Below the pieces are notes generated by a model, which saw only the letters and a list, made by a program, of their open reading frames with translations, was not told where the DNA came from and ran no database searches. The position numbers and the translations under genes are program-made. A stretch of DNA of 64,000 nucleotides from Polytrichum commune (taxonomy: Eukaryota; Streptophyta; Polytrichopsida; Polytrichales; Polytrichaceae): the NCBI GenBank assembly GCA_950295325.1, contig OX485804.1, positions 9,858,001 through 9,922,000 on the forward strand, written 5' to 3'. The stretch's first letter is position 1, and each line of letters begins with the position of its first letter. Positions 22,161 to 33,135 of the stretch are shown here, piece after piece.

Positions 22161-24092
22161 TATAAACTAGAAGAATTTCAATTCACATTTGCTAAATTGA
22201 TATTTAAAAAAAAAAACACGAAACAACCTTAGTGATGCTTGAATTTGCCTCCAACCCATAAAAAATAACACACAAGGTATGTGGACCTATGGTGGACGCT
22301 TCCAACTCCAAATAGGATTCCGGGTGTCTGGTCGGATAGGAAGCTCTCTCTCTCATATGGATAGCATTTGTCAATCATGAAGATTGTCATTTCAAGTTTC
22401 ATAATTGGAGTTGAAATGCAAGTTAGAACATGTCAAAATTAATATTTTTAAGTGATCGCATAGGACTGCATTCATGACCCTTGGGGAGAGTTCAATCATG
22501 TATGTCCAATTGGTGATTGTAGAGTGGCCCGCACTAAAAGGTGGCAATAGCCTGCTAGCAAAGGGGCACTCCATTCACTCTTGCTTCTTTAGAAAGTCAT
22601 GGTGTCTCTTCTCCAAAAGAATAAGACATTCCATGGGTTTGAAGACTTCTTCTTCTTCGGTTCTACCTTGCATAACATTTTTCAGCCCTCATGAAGTTGG
22701 TATTAATCATGGGGAATTATCGATGTTCCACTAGAATTTGAGGTGCGATAGAGTGATAGGGTCCTAGTTAATAATTCAAACCAAACTCTATAAACTTAAG
22801 TGAAAATTTTAAGGTACTAAAACCGTATTTTGAAAATATATTAGGTACTTTCTAAATGGTATTCATCAAATATACATGATATACCATGAATAAACACATC
22901 ACTACATAGGTAGTGCATCTTCATTGTAAAGTAGCCAAATTCATAATGAGTCTGCATTGCATGTGCATCTTTGTAGAATTGTCCAAGCACAAAGTTGGAA
23001 ATATATTCCCACCGCCATAGGACTAGACTTGGCATTGGCTGAGTAATGTAAGGTGTAAACTTTTCACTTGGGTATTATAGTTGTCCTTATGAGGTATGAT
23101 AGAGGGTAAATCACAAGGAAAATCCTTATGTTTCATAGGCAATCATATTCTTGTATATGACTTACCCCTCCCACGTTAGGACTTGTAATTAAATAAACAC
23201 GTGTTCAAAAAGCTTTTCCTTCAATTCTCGACTTCACTAGAGTTTGGTCTTGTGTCTCATTGTTTTCTCTTTAGCACATGTATGTTGAGCTTGAGGACTT
23301 CTTGGGAGCCGCAAGGTTGGTTGGCTTGGCTTGGCTTGTCTATGTCTATGTACTAGATAGTGTGAAGATAAGTCATCAAAGGCAAGATACATCTTCAAAC
23401 ACCGGAGGTTTGTTTTCGTCCTTTGAAGGACAACCGTTTTAAAAAACACAAGCCCCATCACATTATTTAGTTGCCGCATTTGTTTGTTGTACCATCTTTG
23501 GTAACAATTGCTCAAATTTTTGTAAATGAAAAGTTATGGCTTTGCGAGGGTCATGGATCTTTCCACAGTTCGTGTTGAATTGTTCAAATGTCGTGACATT
23601 GCTTTGCATATTCAAATTAAACTCGTGGCCATCTTACGCACATTACCAAGGCCCATGAGAAAAAAAATGATTTAGGATATCTTGTGGTCATAGTTGGCAA
23701 TCCAGAGACCCAGACCAAGAGAAAAGTACATCACCTTTTGAAGCCATGGTCACAATACATCGTGTGAAGAACACTAAAACTATATCATAATAGAAAGATA
23801 TATTAGTAAAACATGATTCTTCTCTCACATGGTCACCTTTGTTTTCCACTAAGACAACTTGTTTGAGTTGTATTGCTACAAAATCTAGGTGACCAAGAAA
23901 TGTCATCCATTTTTAGGATGTGTAGGAATACAATCACTTCACATTCATTTTATGATATGGTCAATCTTGATTTTGGTGATTTTGTGTAAAGCGAGTGAGA
24001 CCACCACTCGTTTTCCAACCGATGAGGGAGTTTAGAAAGCAATGTTCATGGGTTCGTGGTCGCTAGTGAAAACATATCCTCTTGATTTATTA

Positions 24093-24480
24093 AGGTAGAT
24101 GGGTCTTAAATGGTTATGTTTCTCAACTAGCCCACTCCTTCTAGGATATGAAACATGCAATTAAGACAAGATGGTTAGCAAATCCAAATTGAGGCCTCAA
24201 CCACTTTCCACATATAATTTGGAGTTCATATGAATATGCTATTCATTCTCAAATTGAAGATTCATGTGTTCATGAAATGATCATTTAGGTTGGCCGCTCC
24301 CCCCCCCCCTCCCCCCACACAATTATGTTGACTATTGGGTCTAGAATGGTTATCATATTTTGAACATGAAGTCCAATCCCTTGTAGACATGTGTCTTCTT
24401 TGCATCCATTCTTGGAGCCACTCCAAACCACCCACTAGCCAAATACAGGTGTCATAACAAGAAAAGTAACCAAACAATGA
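24093..24480 (+). mobile_element. Family A element
   Basis: One of the best copies: AAGGTAGATGGGTCTTAAAT, GATATGAAACATGCAATTAA, AAGATGGTTAGCAAATCCAA, a C-rich tract (C11, T, C6 at 24299-24316), AATTATGTTGACTATTGGGT, CTAGAATGGTTATCATATTT, CCACTCCAAACCACCCACTA and AAAAGTAACCAAAC. The right terminus is lost. Confidence 0.8.
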
Positions 24481-24569
24481 TTATATATTGACAAAAATAA
24501 TGCTTAAATAGATTCAAGCATCAATTGTGACATGCACCAAGGCCCATAGAACACATACACCCCATTGAA

Positions 24570-24815
24570 AACGTTGTGCCATTTTTACAGTCACACATAA
24601 GATTACTAAGCAACTACATGACAATCTCTTTCCAAAGAAAGAGGCTACGATTAAAAAACCCTAACAATCTACAAATGCTTGACAAAAAGCCTACGATACA
24701 CAACCTGAGTGCTCCACATAAATGGGGAATCCCTTAATCGAAGGAAAACTATGCTCATGTGATACATGGTCTCAGGAAACACAACAAAGGAGTTGTGTGA
24801 TGTTATGCAATCCCA
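24570..24815 (-). repeat. Dispersed repeat P, copy 5
   Basis: Minus-strand copy with TACATGACAATCTCTTTCC, AAAGAAAGAGGCTACGATTA, CTATGCTCATGTGATACATG and ACACAACAAAGGAGTTGTGT. A (TTA)n run follows at about 24892-24920. Confidence 0.65.
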
Positions 24816-24966
24816 ACGGTGTTCCCCAAAAAGCATCAGACTCCAACTCATCCCCTAGGGTTTGAGTCGGAGGAGAGCCTTTTTGAGAAATTATTATTAT
24901 TATTATTATTGTTATTATTGTTTCTTTTGTTACCACTTCTCCTTGGAGCTTTGAATCTGCTCCTCA

Positions 24967-25568
24967 GGGCCACTTCACACACAAGGCTGAAGGCCCTTGA
25001 CCATGGCAATGTAAGAGCTCTCATTGGTCGAAAAGGCGGAGACCGTCCAAGTTCACTTCACACTAGGAGGTGAAGGCCTAAAGGCCCAAAGAAAAGTTTG
25101 TGGATGAAAAGTCTACATGGAGTCCTACATGGCTAGTTGTGGATAAGGGTGCATAGTCTACCGGAATTTGCGTCAGGCCCACCTCCAAGAGGTGGGCTTG
25201 ACGCAAATTCCGGGAGACCATGATTTCTTTAATATTTTTTCCAGCAGGACAGATTTCAGGACAGACTGCATGGCAGATTCCAGGACAGATTCCAAGACAG
25301 ATTCCAAGACAGACAAACACCACCAAGTAGTTATCTTAAATTGATAAACTTGGAGACATATTATATTAAACCAAATCCTCCCCTCTTTTTCCGCCAACAA
25401 AATATGCAATGGTCCCGCAACATGGTTCATTCTCACTTCACACTATGCTTGAGGGCCAAAGACTACATAAAATGGCTTTCCCAACACCCATGGTACGGCC
25501 TTTGGATGAGAGTCAAGGGTCCTCACCATTACAAGGTCACGGCTCTTGGCTCATGTGTGAAGTGGCCC
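24967..25568 (-). mobile_element. Family C element with TCA duplication and internal insert
   Basis: The ends GGGCCACTTCACACACAAGG and its inverted partner (ATGTGTGAAGTGGCCC) are flanked on both sides by TCA (24964-24966 and 25569-25571). The family C interior is recognisable (CTCTCATTGGTCGAAAAGGC, GTCCAAGTTCACTTCACACT, GGGAGACCATG), but the middle carries a 25-bp hairpin and a 12-bp tandem (CAGGACAGATTC-like units at about 25240-25313) not seen in other copies. Confidence 0.75.
25161..25213. other. 25-bp hairpin inside element C
   Basis: CCGGAATTTGCGTCAGGCCC continuing to ACCTC, a 3-base spacer, then the complement with a single C/T difference. The right arm is the normal family sequence (near the GGGAGACCATG block); the left arm is an inverted extra copy of it. 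Confidence 0.85.
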
Positions 25569-25707
25569 TCAGTCCCGAGTCCAGAGGCCAAGGGAAAGGC
25601 GGCAGCTGTGTTAACTTGCTGTCTCAGAATATATATGGAAGTGCCCAATTGACAGGTTGACTTAATACCACTTGCGGAATTTGATCACCAGAATTATGTC
25701 TAATTAA

Positions 25708-26154
25708 GGCCCACTTCACACACGAGGCCAGTCCAAGTTCACTTCACACTGGGCTTGAGGGACCAACGGAGTATGTGAATGCAAGATGGATGTAAAAGTC
25801 TACATTAATTCCTACATGGCATCGAATGGATCATGTTTCATGGTCTGTTGGACTATTTTCAAAAACCATCTCTTGGAGGTCAGCCTAACACAAAACCGGG
25901 AGATCATGGCACTCTGGACGTTCACAACCGTTGGTTTTTTTCTATTTTATCATGTGTGAGGACCCCGCATGAGTAGAAATTCATTGAAATAGCATTTGGT
26001 TGAGGGCTTGGTCACATATGACTTCACAGTACACTTGAGGATCCGTGACCACACTACATGATTTTGGAGGTGTGTTGGGACAGCCTTTGGACACTTTCTT
26101 TTGGGCTCTCACAATTTCAAGGTCATGGCTCTTGGCTCATGTGTGAAGTGGCCC
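25708..26154 (-). mobile_element. Family C element with TAA duplication
   Basis: The ends GGCCCACTTCACACACGAGG and CATGTGTGAAGTGGCCC are flanked by TAA (25705-25707 and 26155-26157). It lacks about 50 bp after the left end relative to other copies, but keeps CACTGGGCTTGAGGGACCAA, AAATGGATCATGTTTCATGG-type and GCATTTGGTTGAGGGC blocks. Non-coding. Confidence 0.8.
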
Positions 26155-26155
26155 T

Positions 26156-26530
26156 AAGGTAGATACTTGTTATATGGAAACGTTTCTCTCTACACACATT
26201 TCTTGTAGAATATGAAACACACAATTAGTGCAAAATAATTAACAAAATTGAAATAGTGCATGTAGACATTTGCCTCATAATTTTTAGAGCTCGTATGATA
26301 ATCTTATTCAGTATCAAAGTGGAGATCTCATGCTCAATATATGGTGGTATAGGTACCTCTAATTATGCTGACTATTGGATCTAGAATGGTTGGCATATTT
26401 TGAGCACATTGTTTGATCTCGTTTAAAAATATCTTTGTTTGTTGTTCTTAGATCCACTCCTAACCACATACCACTCAAATGCACATGTCCATATTATGCT
26501 ATGTTGATTTAGGCATGTTCATCTTAAAGC
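26156..26530 (+). mobile_element. Family A element abutting element C
   Basis: Starts AAGGTAGATACTTGTTATAT immediately at the end of the C element (sharing its flanking bases), then GAATATGAAACACACAATTA, AATTATGCTGACTATTGGAT, CTAGAATGGTTGGCATATTT, CTAACCACATACCACTCAAA and a final GGCATGTTCATCTTAAAG. Confidence 0.75.
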
Positions 26531-28327
26531 TTAAGGGACATCACATGATTCACCACGTTTATAACACAAAAAGGGCAAAACATACAAGTAACACTTTGGA
26601 AATCTACATGAAAATTTAGTCAAAATTTGAGGGTTATGATTAAGTAGTTTTACTATTTATTATTTATTTCAAATAAACAAATTATGGCAATCAGGGTCAC
26701 CTGTAAAGAGTGAGAACAAACCAACTTGAGTTTGGATGTCAATTCAAAAATTGGGTAATTAAGATGTGTGACCCTATTGTGGACATTTTAAATCTATGCA
26801 ATTAGACTGAATCATCTAGTTGGCAATTGCAAATCACAAACATATTTTTATTTGAAATGGAGATGCACAAGTTATAAGAGGACAGAATGACATTTTCACC
26901 CAAAGTACTGAGTTTCTAGAAAGTGCAACATTTTTAAGAGTCGAGATTCAGTGAGCTTCACATTACCTTCCATATCTAGAAAATAGTTTGCATATTAGAA
27001 ATGAATGTCACACTATAACATTAAAATAGTGATTTTATATTATCACACTGATATGACATATTAGATGTCAAGGTTATATATATATGTATAGCCCAAGGAA
27101 CTATAGCAATAGCAGTGAACTCATAATAACCCACACTAATTCTTGGGAATGACATTGAAAACCCCACTCCAAGGGTGTCTATGTAATCAGGTCCAAGACC
27201 AATGAAACATCAAAAATTTAACAATCCTACTAGTTGAGAGCAAAAAAATTGGACCCAAGGAGTTTACAATAGGGTTCAAGGTCAAAGTATGACAACACAA
27301 AGTGATAATAATGTGGCAACACCTTTCCACAAAATCTTGGCGGTCCTCACTCAAGAAAATACACTTATTTTGAGGAACCAATCCTCTAACATGAGTCCAA
27401 TCTCAGGTTTGAAAGCAAGGTCCAATCTGGGACATTTTGGACTTTAAGTTTCTTGGACTTGGACTCCAATGAAACTAACCTTAAATATTGTGATGAATGC
27501 TTTGGTTGTGCATCCTATTAGTTGGATGAGTTTAGTTTCTATTGACCCGTGTGCTATTGCCAATCCATGTCTTTCTTGGGGTTGGCCTAGAAGCGATTTT
27601 GTCTGGGCCCCCAATGTCAACCCCAACAGGTCCCCAGGGCCCGCACTAGCAAATCTCATTGGAAGCGCACCCCACTCATGAATTGATCCAACTAACTTCC
27701 TCCCGTCGCAAGTTTAGAAATAAGTGGAGTATGGAACATTAAACTGAGACTGCCACCAACCTGGGCTTCCCAAGGCTTTGACACAAAGGAACCAATCCCG
27801 GAGCTTCAGTGGAAACCCTATGATGCACTCGGCGTTCTGACACCAACATGTCAATGGGGCTCCAGGGTATTCAAATCTTGTCTCACATACTACATGAACC
27901 ACCACAACATATACGGATGACCTAGCAATCATTACTAAGAACATCCAAAAATACAACCTTAAATTGAGAAAATCCAAAAATTTGCAATATGGGCGCACAT
28001 GGACCTCACAAAAGCAAGCAATTCCCCATCCTCACAAAAAACGAATCCTACACATAGCCTAAAATCCACCTACTACAATTACTTAAATGGAAAGATACAA
28101 AAAGACATCACTACTACCATGCCAGAAAACAATGCCAAAAATTGTCAAACTTTCCTGTAAGCCTCATAGAAAAGATTAAAGTCATGAACATATAATAAAA
28201 CCAAGCATTGCTTATGCCTCCTGTGGAATCCCTTTCTCAAAACCCTACATAAGAAAACTAGGCGAACGCAAGTCTTTCTTTCAATTGGACGAACAAGTTC
28301 ACAGTAGCCTCCACCTCACAGAGGCTA
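26531..28327. other. Unassigned stretch
   Basis: AT-rich, with no repeat partner found. ORFs on both strands (71-94 codons between 27187 and 27998) overlap one another and show no known domain. At 28302-28330 a 9-bp hairpin AGTAGCCTC...GAGGCTACT resembles the hairpin of repeat M. Confidence 0.4.
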
Positions 28328-28654
28328 CTACACTAAATAGGTAGATTAGTGTTAGATGCAATAGTTACCTAAAACACTAATTTTCAACTGATATTACAAT
28401 TAGTGTTTGAATGGGGTTTGAACAAATTATACCTTTTACGAGGTTCTCATATTCTTCTTCCTTCAATTCTTCATTCCAAGATTTACAAAATATCATATAA
28501 CACTAAATGCGCTCATGTAAATATTTAAAGTTACTACTTGGTACAAATAGTGTTAGAGTTGACATTTAGTGTTCTAACACTATAGAGACAATTTACATTT
28601 AGCGTTTTCGTCGACTATTAGTGTTTCCAACACTAATCTACCTATTTAGTGTAG
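28328..28654. mobile_element. CACTAAATA-group MITE
   Basis: The ends CTACACTAAATAGGTAGATT (continuing AGTGTT) and their complement are perfect inverted repeats of 26 bp, 327 bp apart. CACTAAAT/ATTTAGTG blocks recur internally. Taking CACTAAATA as the true end gives TA on both sides, a Tc1/mariner-like target duplication. Overlapping ORF 28621-28815 is a shadow. Confidence 0.75.
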
Positions 28655-29083
28655 ACCATCATAAGTTGATATTAGTTGGTTTGAAACCATGCTGCTGTAC
28701 TTTCAATCCCATTAGCCTTTTCAGCTTCCCACATTTTAAAATCAATTTCATTTCATTCCAATTTCATTGCCCAGTGGTACCAGAACTGTTTGGAATATTC
28801 TTCTGCATGAGTTAAGTGAAGCCGTGCGGAGGTTAGTACTGGCAGCTCCTTTGGAATTTGGGACACGTAATTCTTTTTAACTTGTGTGTAAAAAGTGAGA
28901 AATCCAAAACTTACCGCAGTCTCAGACTGCCACTAAGTTAAGTGTCTCAGGCTTGTCACGCTTCCTCCCCCGAACCATAAATCGGTGTGTGTAAATAGTG
29001 TACTTACAACTAGAGAAAATCAAACCCCACAAGGTTTATGTGTTGGAGCTTGTGACAGGTGGGAATACCATTATTTACTCCCT

Positions 29084-29350
29084 AAGATAAGGAGAGAGAG
29101 GGAATTGTCATATATGGGTGTATTTCTCATCCATCCAACATTAAGACTTGACTCCTTATAGATTTGTTGTTGATTCATCTCAAATGACCTAGAGTGGAGT
29201 ACACTAATTTCAGGGTCTTTAAAATGAACTTCTGTGTCAAAACAACTTCAATAGGTAACCTTCGGGTTGCATACTATTTCAGGGTTTTTGTATGTTGGAT
29301 GAATGAGAGGTGTGCTTGTATACGATTGTTCCCTCTCTCCCTAAGGTAAA
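29084..29350. mobile_element. Element O with about 60-bp TIRs
   Basis: The left arm GGAGAGAGAGGGAATTGTCA through CTCATCCATCCAACAT is matched on the opposite strand by the right arm (GGGAGAGAGGGAACAATCG through CTCATTCATCCAACAT). 267 bp, non-coding. Interior shared with 19787-19885. Confidence 0.65.
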
Positions 29351-29394
29351 TATGCCTAAAATGTATGCAGCAACAACCTGGACGCTTCTGTTGA

Positions 29395-29697
29395 GTGGTA
29401 TGTGAGTATGTATTGGCACCAAGAAGGCATTGTTTAAATGAGATTGGAATGTGTGCTCAACGTTTGTTGTTAATCATTTTGGGCTCAATAATCAACATGA
29501 TTGAGGAAATGTGTGACCACTTAATGAACGCGAGAGTCTACACTTTCATGATAATAAGATATTCACATGAGCTCTAAAATTCATGCGGCAATTTGTTACA
29601 GGTAAGGTTTGGTCGAGTTAATCATCTTGCACTAACCATGTGTCATATCCTACAAGAAGTGGGTGCATAGATAAAGGTATCCATCTAAAGCACATCT
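29395..29697 (-). mobile_element. Family A element
   Basis: Minus-strand family A: GGCACCAAGAAGGCATTGTT, CAATAATCAACATGATTGAG, ATTCACATGAGCTCTAAAAT, GAGTTAATCATCTTGCACTA, CATATCCTACAAGAAGTGGG and the terminal ACATCTACCTTA. Confidence 0.65.
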
Positions 29698-29952
29698 ACC
29701 TTACATTGGTATGTGCAATTAGGTCACCTTTGTGAATAAGTCGTCTCTTTACCCATGCAAATGAGCTTGGGTCAAACTCATATCACAAAACCTTATATGT
29801 TTGTTATTCACCCACGTAGAAACATAGTAGCAGATAATTATTGTGCTTTAATATTGTGTTAATAAATATTTAAATTAGTGTGGCATGTTAGAAATTTAGG
29901 TGGGGCAACCTAATTGCACATATCAATTTAGACTGTAAGGTAGATGTTCTAA
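29686..29952. mobile_element. MITE H, copy 1
   Basis: The left arm ACATCTACCTTACATTGG then TATGTGCAATTAGGT is mirrored by the right arm CCTAATTGCACATATCAATT then TAAGGTAGATGT. Second copy at 61946-62230. The outermost bases overlap the family A terminus ACATCTACCTTA, so the limits are uncertain. Confidence 0.55.
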
Positions 29953-29999
29953 AACATTTTCTTAAACTATCAAGCATATGTAACATTATCACTGCCTAC

Positions 30000-30410
30000 C
30001 AACATGATCACCCCTACCAACATGCTTAAAGGAATGAGTAGCAGAGTTGTTCAAAATAAAAAACACCTTCTACTTTTGAGATTTGAAATGTACACTGAGA
30101 CTCAACATCCAACTCTCACATAAATATGATGTTATCCATGGCGTTTGGTTTGCAAAACACCACACAAAATATGTTGGCAACCACCTTTCAAAGTCAACTT
30201 GGGCATAGATATTTGTTAATAATCACAAGTTTTGACTTGTTAGCACTTATCGTGTTTACAACAAGAGCAAGAGTGAGACACTCTTTTTGAATTTTTCTTT
30301 CACGAATTGTTCCTTGCACCAGTGTCTTGTTTGGTTGAGCACGATAAAATAAACCAGTCTCATTCATATTGTAAACATCTTCAGGTGCCAAAACCAATGC
30401 CAAGGAGGTA
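30000..30410 (-). pseudogene. pogo/Tigger-type transposase (DDE_1) relic
   Basis: On the minus strand, 30403-30194 encodes EDVYNMNETGLFYRAQPN followed by KTLVQG and LTLALVVN...KLVIINK. This is recognisable as the start of the DDE_1 catalytic domain of pogo/Tigger (CENP-B-like) transposases, in the Tc1/mariner superfamily. Downstream, through stop codons and at least one frame change, FCKPNAMD..IFM and K.RR.LLF relics continue to about 30000. The first catalytic Asp of the family's N-x-D-E-T-G motif is Asn here (ORF residue 14), and several stops interrupt the frame, so it cannot be active. No N-terminal DNA-binding domain was recognised with confidence upstream (30416-30697). Such an autonomous family could in principle have mobilised TA-duplicating MITEs, but no matching ends tie it to those here. 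Confidence 0.75.
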
Positions 30411-31029
30411 AGTGCTCACCAAATCGTGCGTAAGCTGCTTTTTTGTGCAGGTGTGGTCATCAACACTGAAATTGTTGAAATCATAATTGAAATGAAAAGC
30501 ATTTGCCTTTCAAGACTGTTGACACCTCCGGAGCCAAGAATTTGAAGAGTGACATGGGCAAAGCTAGGAGTATAAGTTGGCATGGACTGAAATTTCCAAT
30601 CTAAAGAGATGTGAGATTCAGGTGTGAGGACAATTTTTGAATCTAAAAAGATGTGAGATATCAATAAGTACGAAATTGTAGTATGCAGATCCAACAATCC
30701 CCAAATTCTTAACTTCCACCCAAACCCAAAGACTTAATAGTGCAATGTTTGATTCAAAAACAAGGTTTTAAATAGTCAACTTGAGTAAAGTTAAGTTAAG
30801 TTAACCCATTGATGAATAACCTGTGTACTCCCCAATCCCCAAGGCATATCCTAGTTTGGGTCCCACCACATGCACGCATGAACTACCCCTACTGTATGAC
30901 AAAGCGGGCTTAAAATTTGTTGTGTTACAAGCATCATAGTCGTAACATCGTGGTAAATAACACTAGAGAAATTGATCGACATGTAATGCTTCATATGATC
31001 AAGTTGTCATATTATTGAATGTCATATTA
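30411..31029. other. Unassigned stretch upstream of the transposase relic
   Basis: May hold decayed N-terminal transposase sequence (minus ORF 30416-30697), but no motif could be confirmed. A direct 20-bp-scale repeat AGAGATGTGAGATTCA / AAAGATGTGAGATATCA occurs at 30605-30660. Confidence 0.3.
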
Positions 31030-31280
31030 TCGGGGTTAGATTATGTTCTACACTCAATAGCAAACATAATTGGAGAGGACCTATGCATTCAATCAAGAAA
31101 TCAACAAACCTGTAATTTTGACAACCCTAACTAAATTAGCACATGTCTAATTTTCAATCCTTTTTTTTTGTTGATGTTTTCATCATAGATTTGCTAATCC
31201 AACATGAGTTTCATTATGTGAATCTAATTTGTAGAAGTTGGAGAGCATGAAAATTGAACCAAATAACACCCACATACCTT
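31030..31280 (+). mobile_element. Family B element, truncated
   Basis: TACACTCAATAGCAAACATA, ATTCAATCAAGAAATCAACA, GTTTTCATCATAGATTTGCT, GAAGTTGGAGAGCATGAAAA and terminal ACACCCACATACCTTA match family B. The 5' part is missing. Confidence 0.65.
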
Positions 31281-31285
31281 AATTG

Positions 31286-31972
31286 AAGGTAGATGGGTCC
31301 TAAGTAGCTTGTGTTTCTCAATTGGACCCCTCTATTTGATTGGTACATGGTTTGGTGAGGACGAAAGAACAAACATCATAAAGACATATGTTTAAAAGAG
31401 ATTGGATTGTGTCTTCAAATATTAATAACTACTCTACACTCAATAGTGAACACAACTAAGAGGACCTATGTATCCAGTTGAAAAATCAACAAACATGCAC
31501 TTCCTATAACCATAACTTAACCAAGGAAAGTTTGATTCCCAATCCGATTTTTGCAGGTGTTCCATCATAGTTTTGCTAATGCAACACAAGTTTTGTCGTG
31601 TAAATCCAATCGGTAGAAGTCAGAGAACATGAAAACAAAAAAACCAAATTACACCCACATACCTTATATCTTATTGTGCATGATTCTCCATCCGGTTTTT
31701 TTTTTGCAAATTATTCTCAATCCAGTTTTTGTAGATGTTTCATCATAGTTTTGCCGATGCAACATGACTTTTGTCGCGTAAATCCAATCGGTAGAAGTCA
31801 TAGAACATGAAAAAGAAACCAAATTACACCACATACCTTTATATTTGATCGTGCATGATTCTCAATCCGGTTTGTGCACATGTTTCACCGTAGTTTTGCT
31901 AATGCAACACGAGTTTTGTCATGTAAATCCAATCGATAGAAGTCGGAGAACATGAAAACCAAACTAAATCGA
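31286..31972 (+). mobile_element. Family B element with tandemly repeated 3' half
   Basis: A complete family B copy from AAGGTAGATGGGTCCTAAGT to ACACCCACATACCTTA (31286-31673) is followed by two further partial units starting from ATTCTCAATCCAGTTTTTG (about 31711) and ATTCTCAATCCGGTTTGTGC (about 31858). Each repeats the GTTTTGC..ATGCAACA and AATCCAATCGGTAGAAGTC blocks. The 3' third thus occurs three times in tandem with spacing of roughly 150-170 bp. Confidence 0.75.
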
Positions 31973-31986
31973 CCCTAAACTACTGG

Positions 31987-32160
31987 ATGGTGGCGGAGAG
32001 ATACCCAAATCTCAAGGAAAAGGTTGATGATTCAATTCTCGGCTGTGAAATCTCCCCTCTACTTGACGAAAAAACTTGCCGGGCGGTCAACTGCCTCCTG
32101 CGCTTTAGCATTGACCTATCAACCTTCTATCTTCTTCTTTTTTCTTTCAAACCAAACCAA
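31987..32160 (+). mobile_element. Possible tRNA-derived SINE fragment
   Basis: The stretch ATGGTGGCGGAGAGATACCC through GGTTGATGATTCAATTCTCG has the spacing of a degenerate tRNA-like A/B-box pair (GATTCAATTC as B-box-like), followed by a non-tRNA body. Its translation (VAERYPNLKEKVDDSI..) is reminiscent of predicted peptides that I associate with plant repeats, not with a known protein. No poly(A) tail or target duplication is preserved; a CT-rich tract follows instead. This is a tentative call. Confidence 0.25.
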
Positions 32161-32693
32161 ACCAAAGCAAACCAACCTACACCCACACACCTCTCTCCTA
32201 TTTATATATGCTAATCGTATCGTGCATGGGGCGAGAAAGTGAAGGAGCAGCCACACAAGATTTTTTTGGCAGCACGCGTAGCCTGGAGGTACTTCCCCTT
32301 CCCTGCTGGGCTCTCTCTGAGTCGCACAATGCGAAGCTCACTTACACCAACACTGGGCAGGAGGGGGATCTGCGCGAGGCTAACTTACAAGGAGACCAAA
32401 GGACCACCAGGGGAGGGGAGGGGCCCTCAGCTGCCTGCCTGCCTGCCTGCTGTTGTAAGTTCTTGAGGTACCCTGGCCTCCCATTAATTGCCCAACACAT
32501 AATAATAATTCGCGTAGTGGCCATCACCCTCACTTATTGCGCCCTGGTGTTGTTGTTGTTGCTGTTGCTGTTGTTGTTGTTGCATCTCGAAACGCGAGGT
32601 GGCGATCGGGGGCTTGATTGATCATAGAGCCTCCGCCCTCCCGACTCCATCCGTAACTTAGTAGAATCAAGAAGCATTTTGTGTCATAACCGA
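32161..32693. repeat. GC-richer stretch with simple repeats
   Basis: Contains (ACCAA)n-like sequence near 32155-32175, (CTGC)n at about 32430-32450 and a (TTG)n run at about 32549-32583. ORFs of up to 137 codons on both strands end in Leu runs made by the TTG repeat and are judged spurious. Confidence 0.5.
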
Positions 32694-33129
32694 AGAGCAT
32701 CCCCACCAGATCGGGTACACGCCAAATAGAGTATATGATATTTTGTACCTCTGGGGTGCTCTCCATCTTGGGCGGGACGGGGGCGGGGGCGGGCCAGCTC
32801 ATCTTGAGTCAAAGCCCACCAAAGCCTAGGCATACCCGGTATAATTAGGAAGCAATCACTAAGACAACGACACCTATCATCTCGCATGGGATAAAGTAGG
32901 ATATCGGAGTATTTGATATTAAAGTAATCTCTTGGCGGGCCGGAGGAGGGCCGTTATATGAATCATTATGGTGGGGGAAGGTCTTTACTATACCCGGGCC
33001 GGTTCTAAAAAATTACGGGGGACCGGACACTGGTGGGGCTCAATTTATGCCGGTACCATCACCCAAGAACCCGGGATGCCTCATTTTTGGCGTTGGCATG
33101 CCCCATGTCCGGTCTGGTGGGGACGCTCT
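32694..33129. mobile_element. Element L, GC-rich TIR MITE
   Basis: The left end AGAGCATCCCCACCAGATCG and right end (reverse complement AGAGCGTCCCCACCAGACCG) are near-identical inverted repeats of about 30 bp. An AGAGC-type end is seen in several plant MITE groups. The target duplication was not resolved. The interior is GC-rich (GGGGCGGGGGCGGG near 32775). Confidence 0.7.
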
Positions 33130-33135
33130 AACATA

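Noticed and set aside
31286-31972. CRISPR-like spaced repeats
   Set aside because: Repeats are long, diverged, extend through the supposed spacers and belong to a transposon family; nothing else is prokaryotic.
32208-32802. Overlapping ORFs of up to 137 codons in a GC-rich stretch
   Set aside because: ORFs exist on both strands, end in homopolymeric Leu or Thr runs from the TTG repeat, and one overlaps a TIR element.
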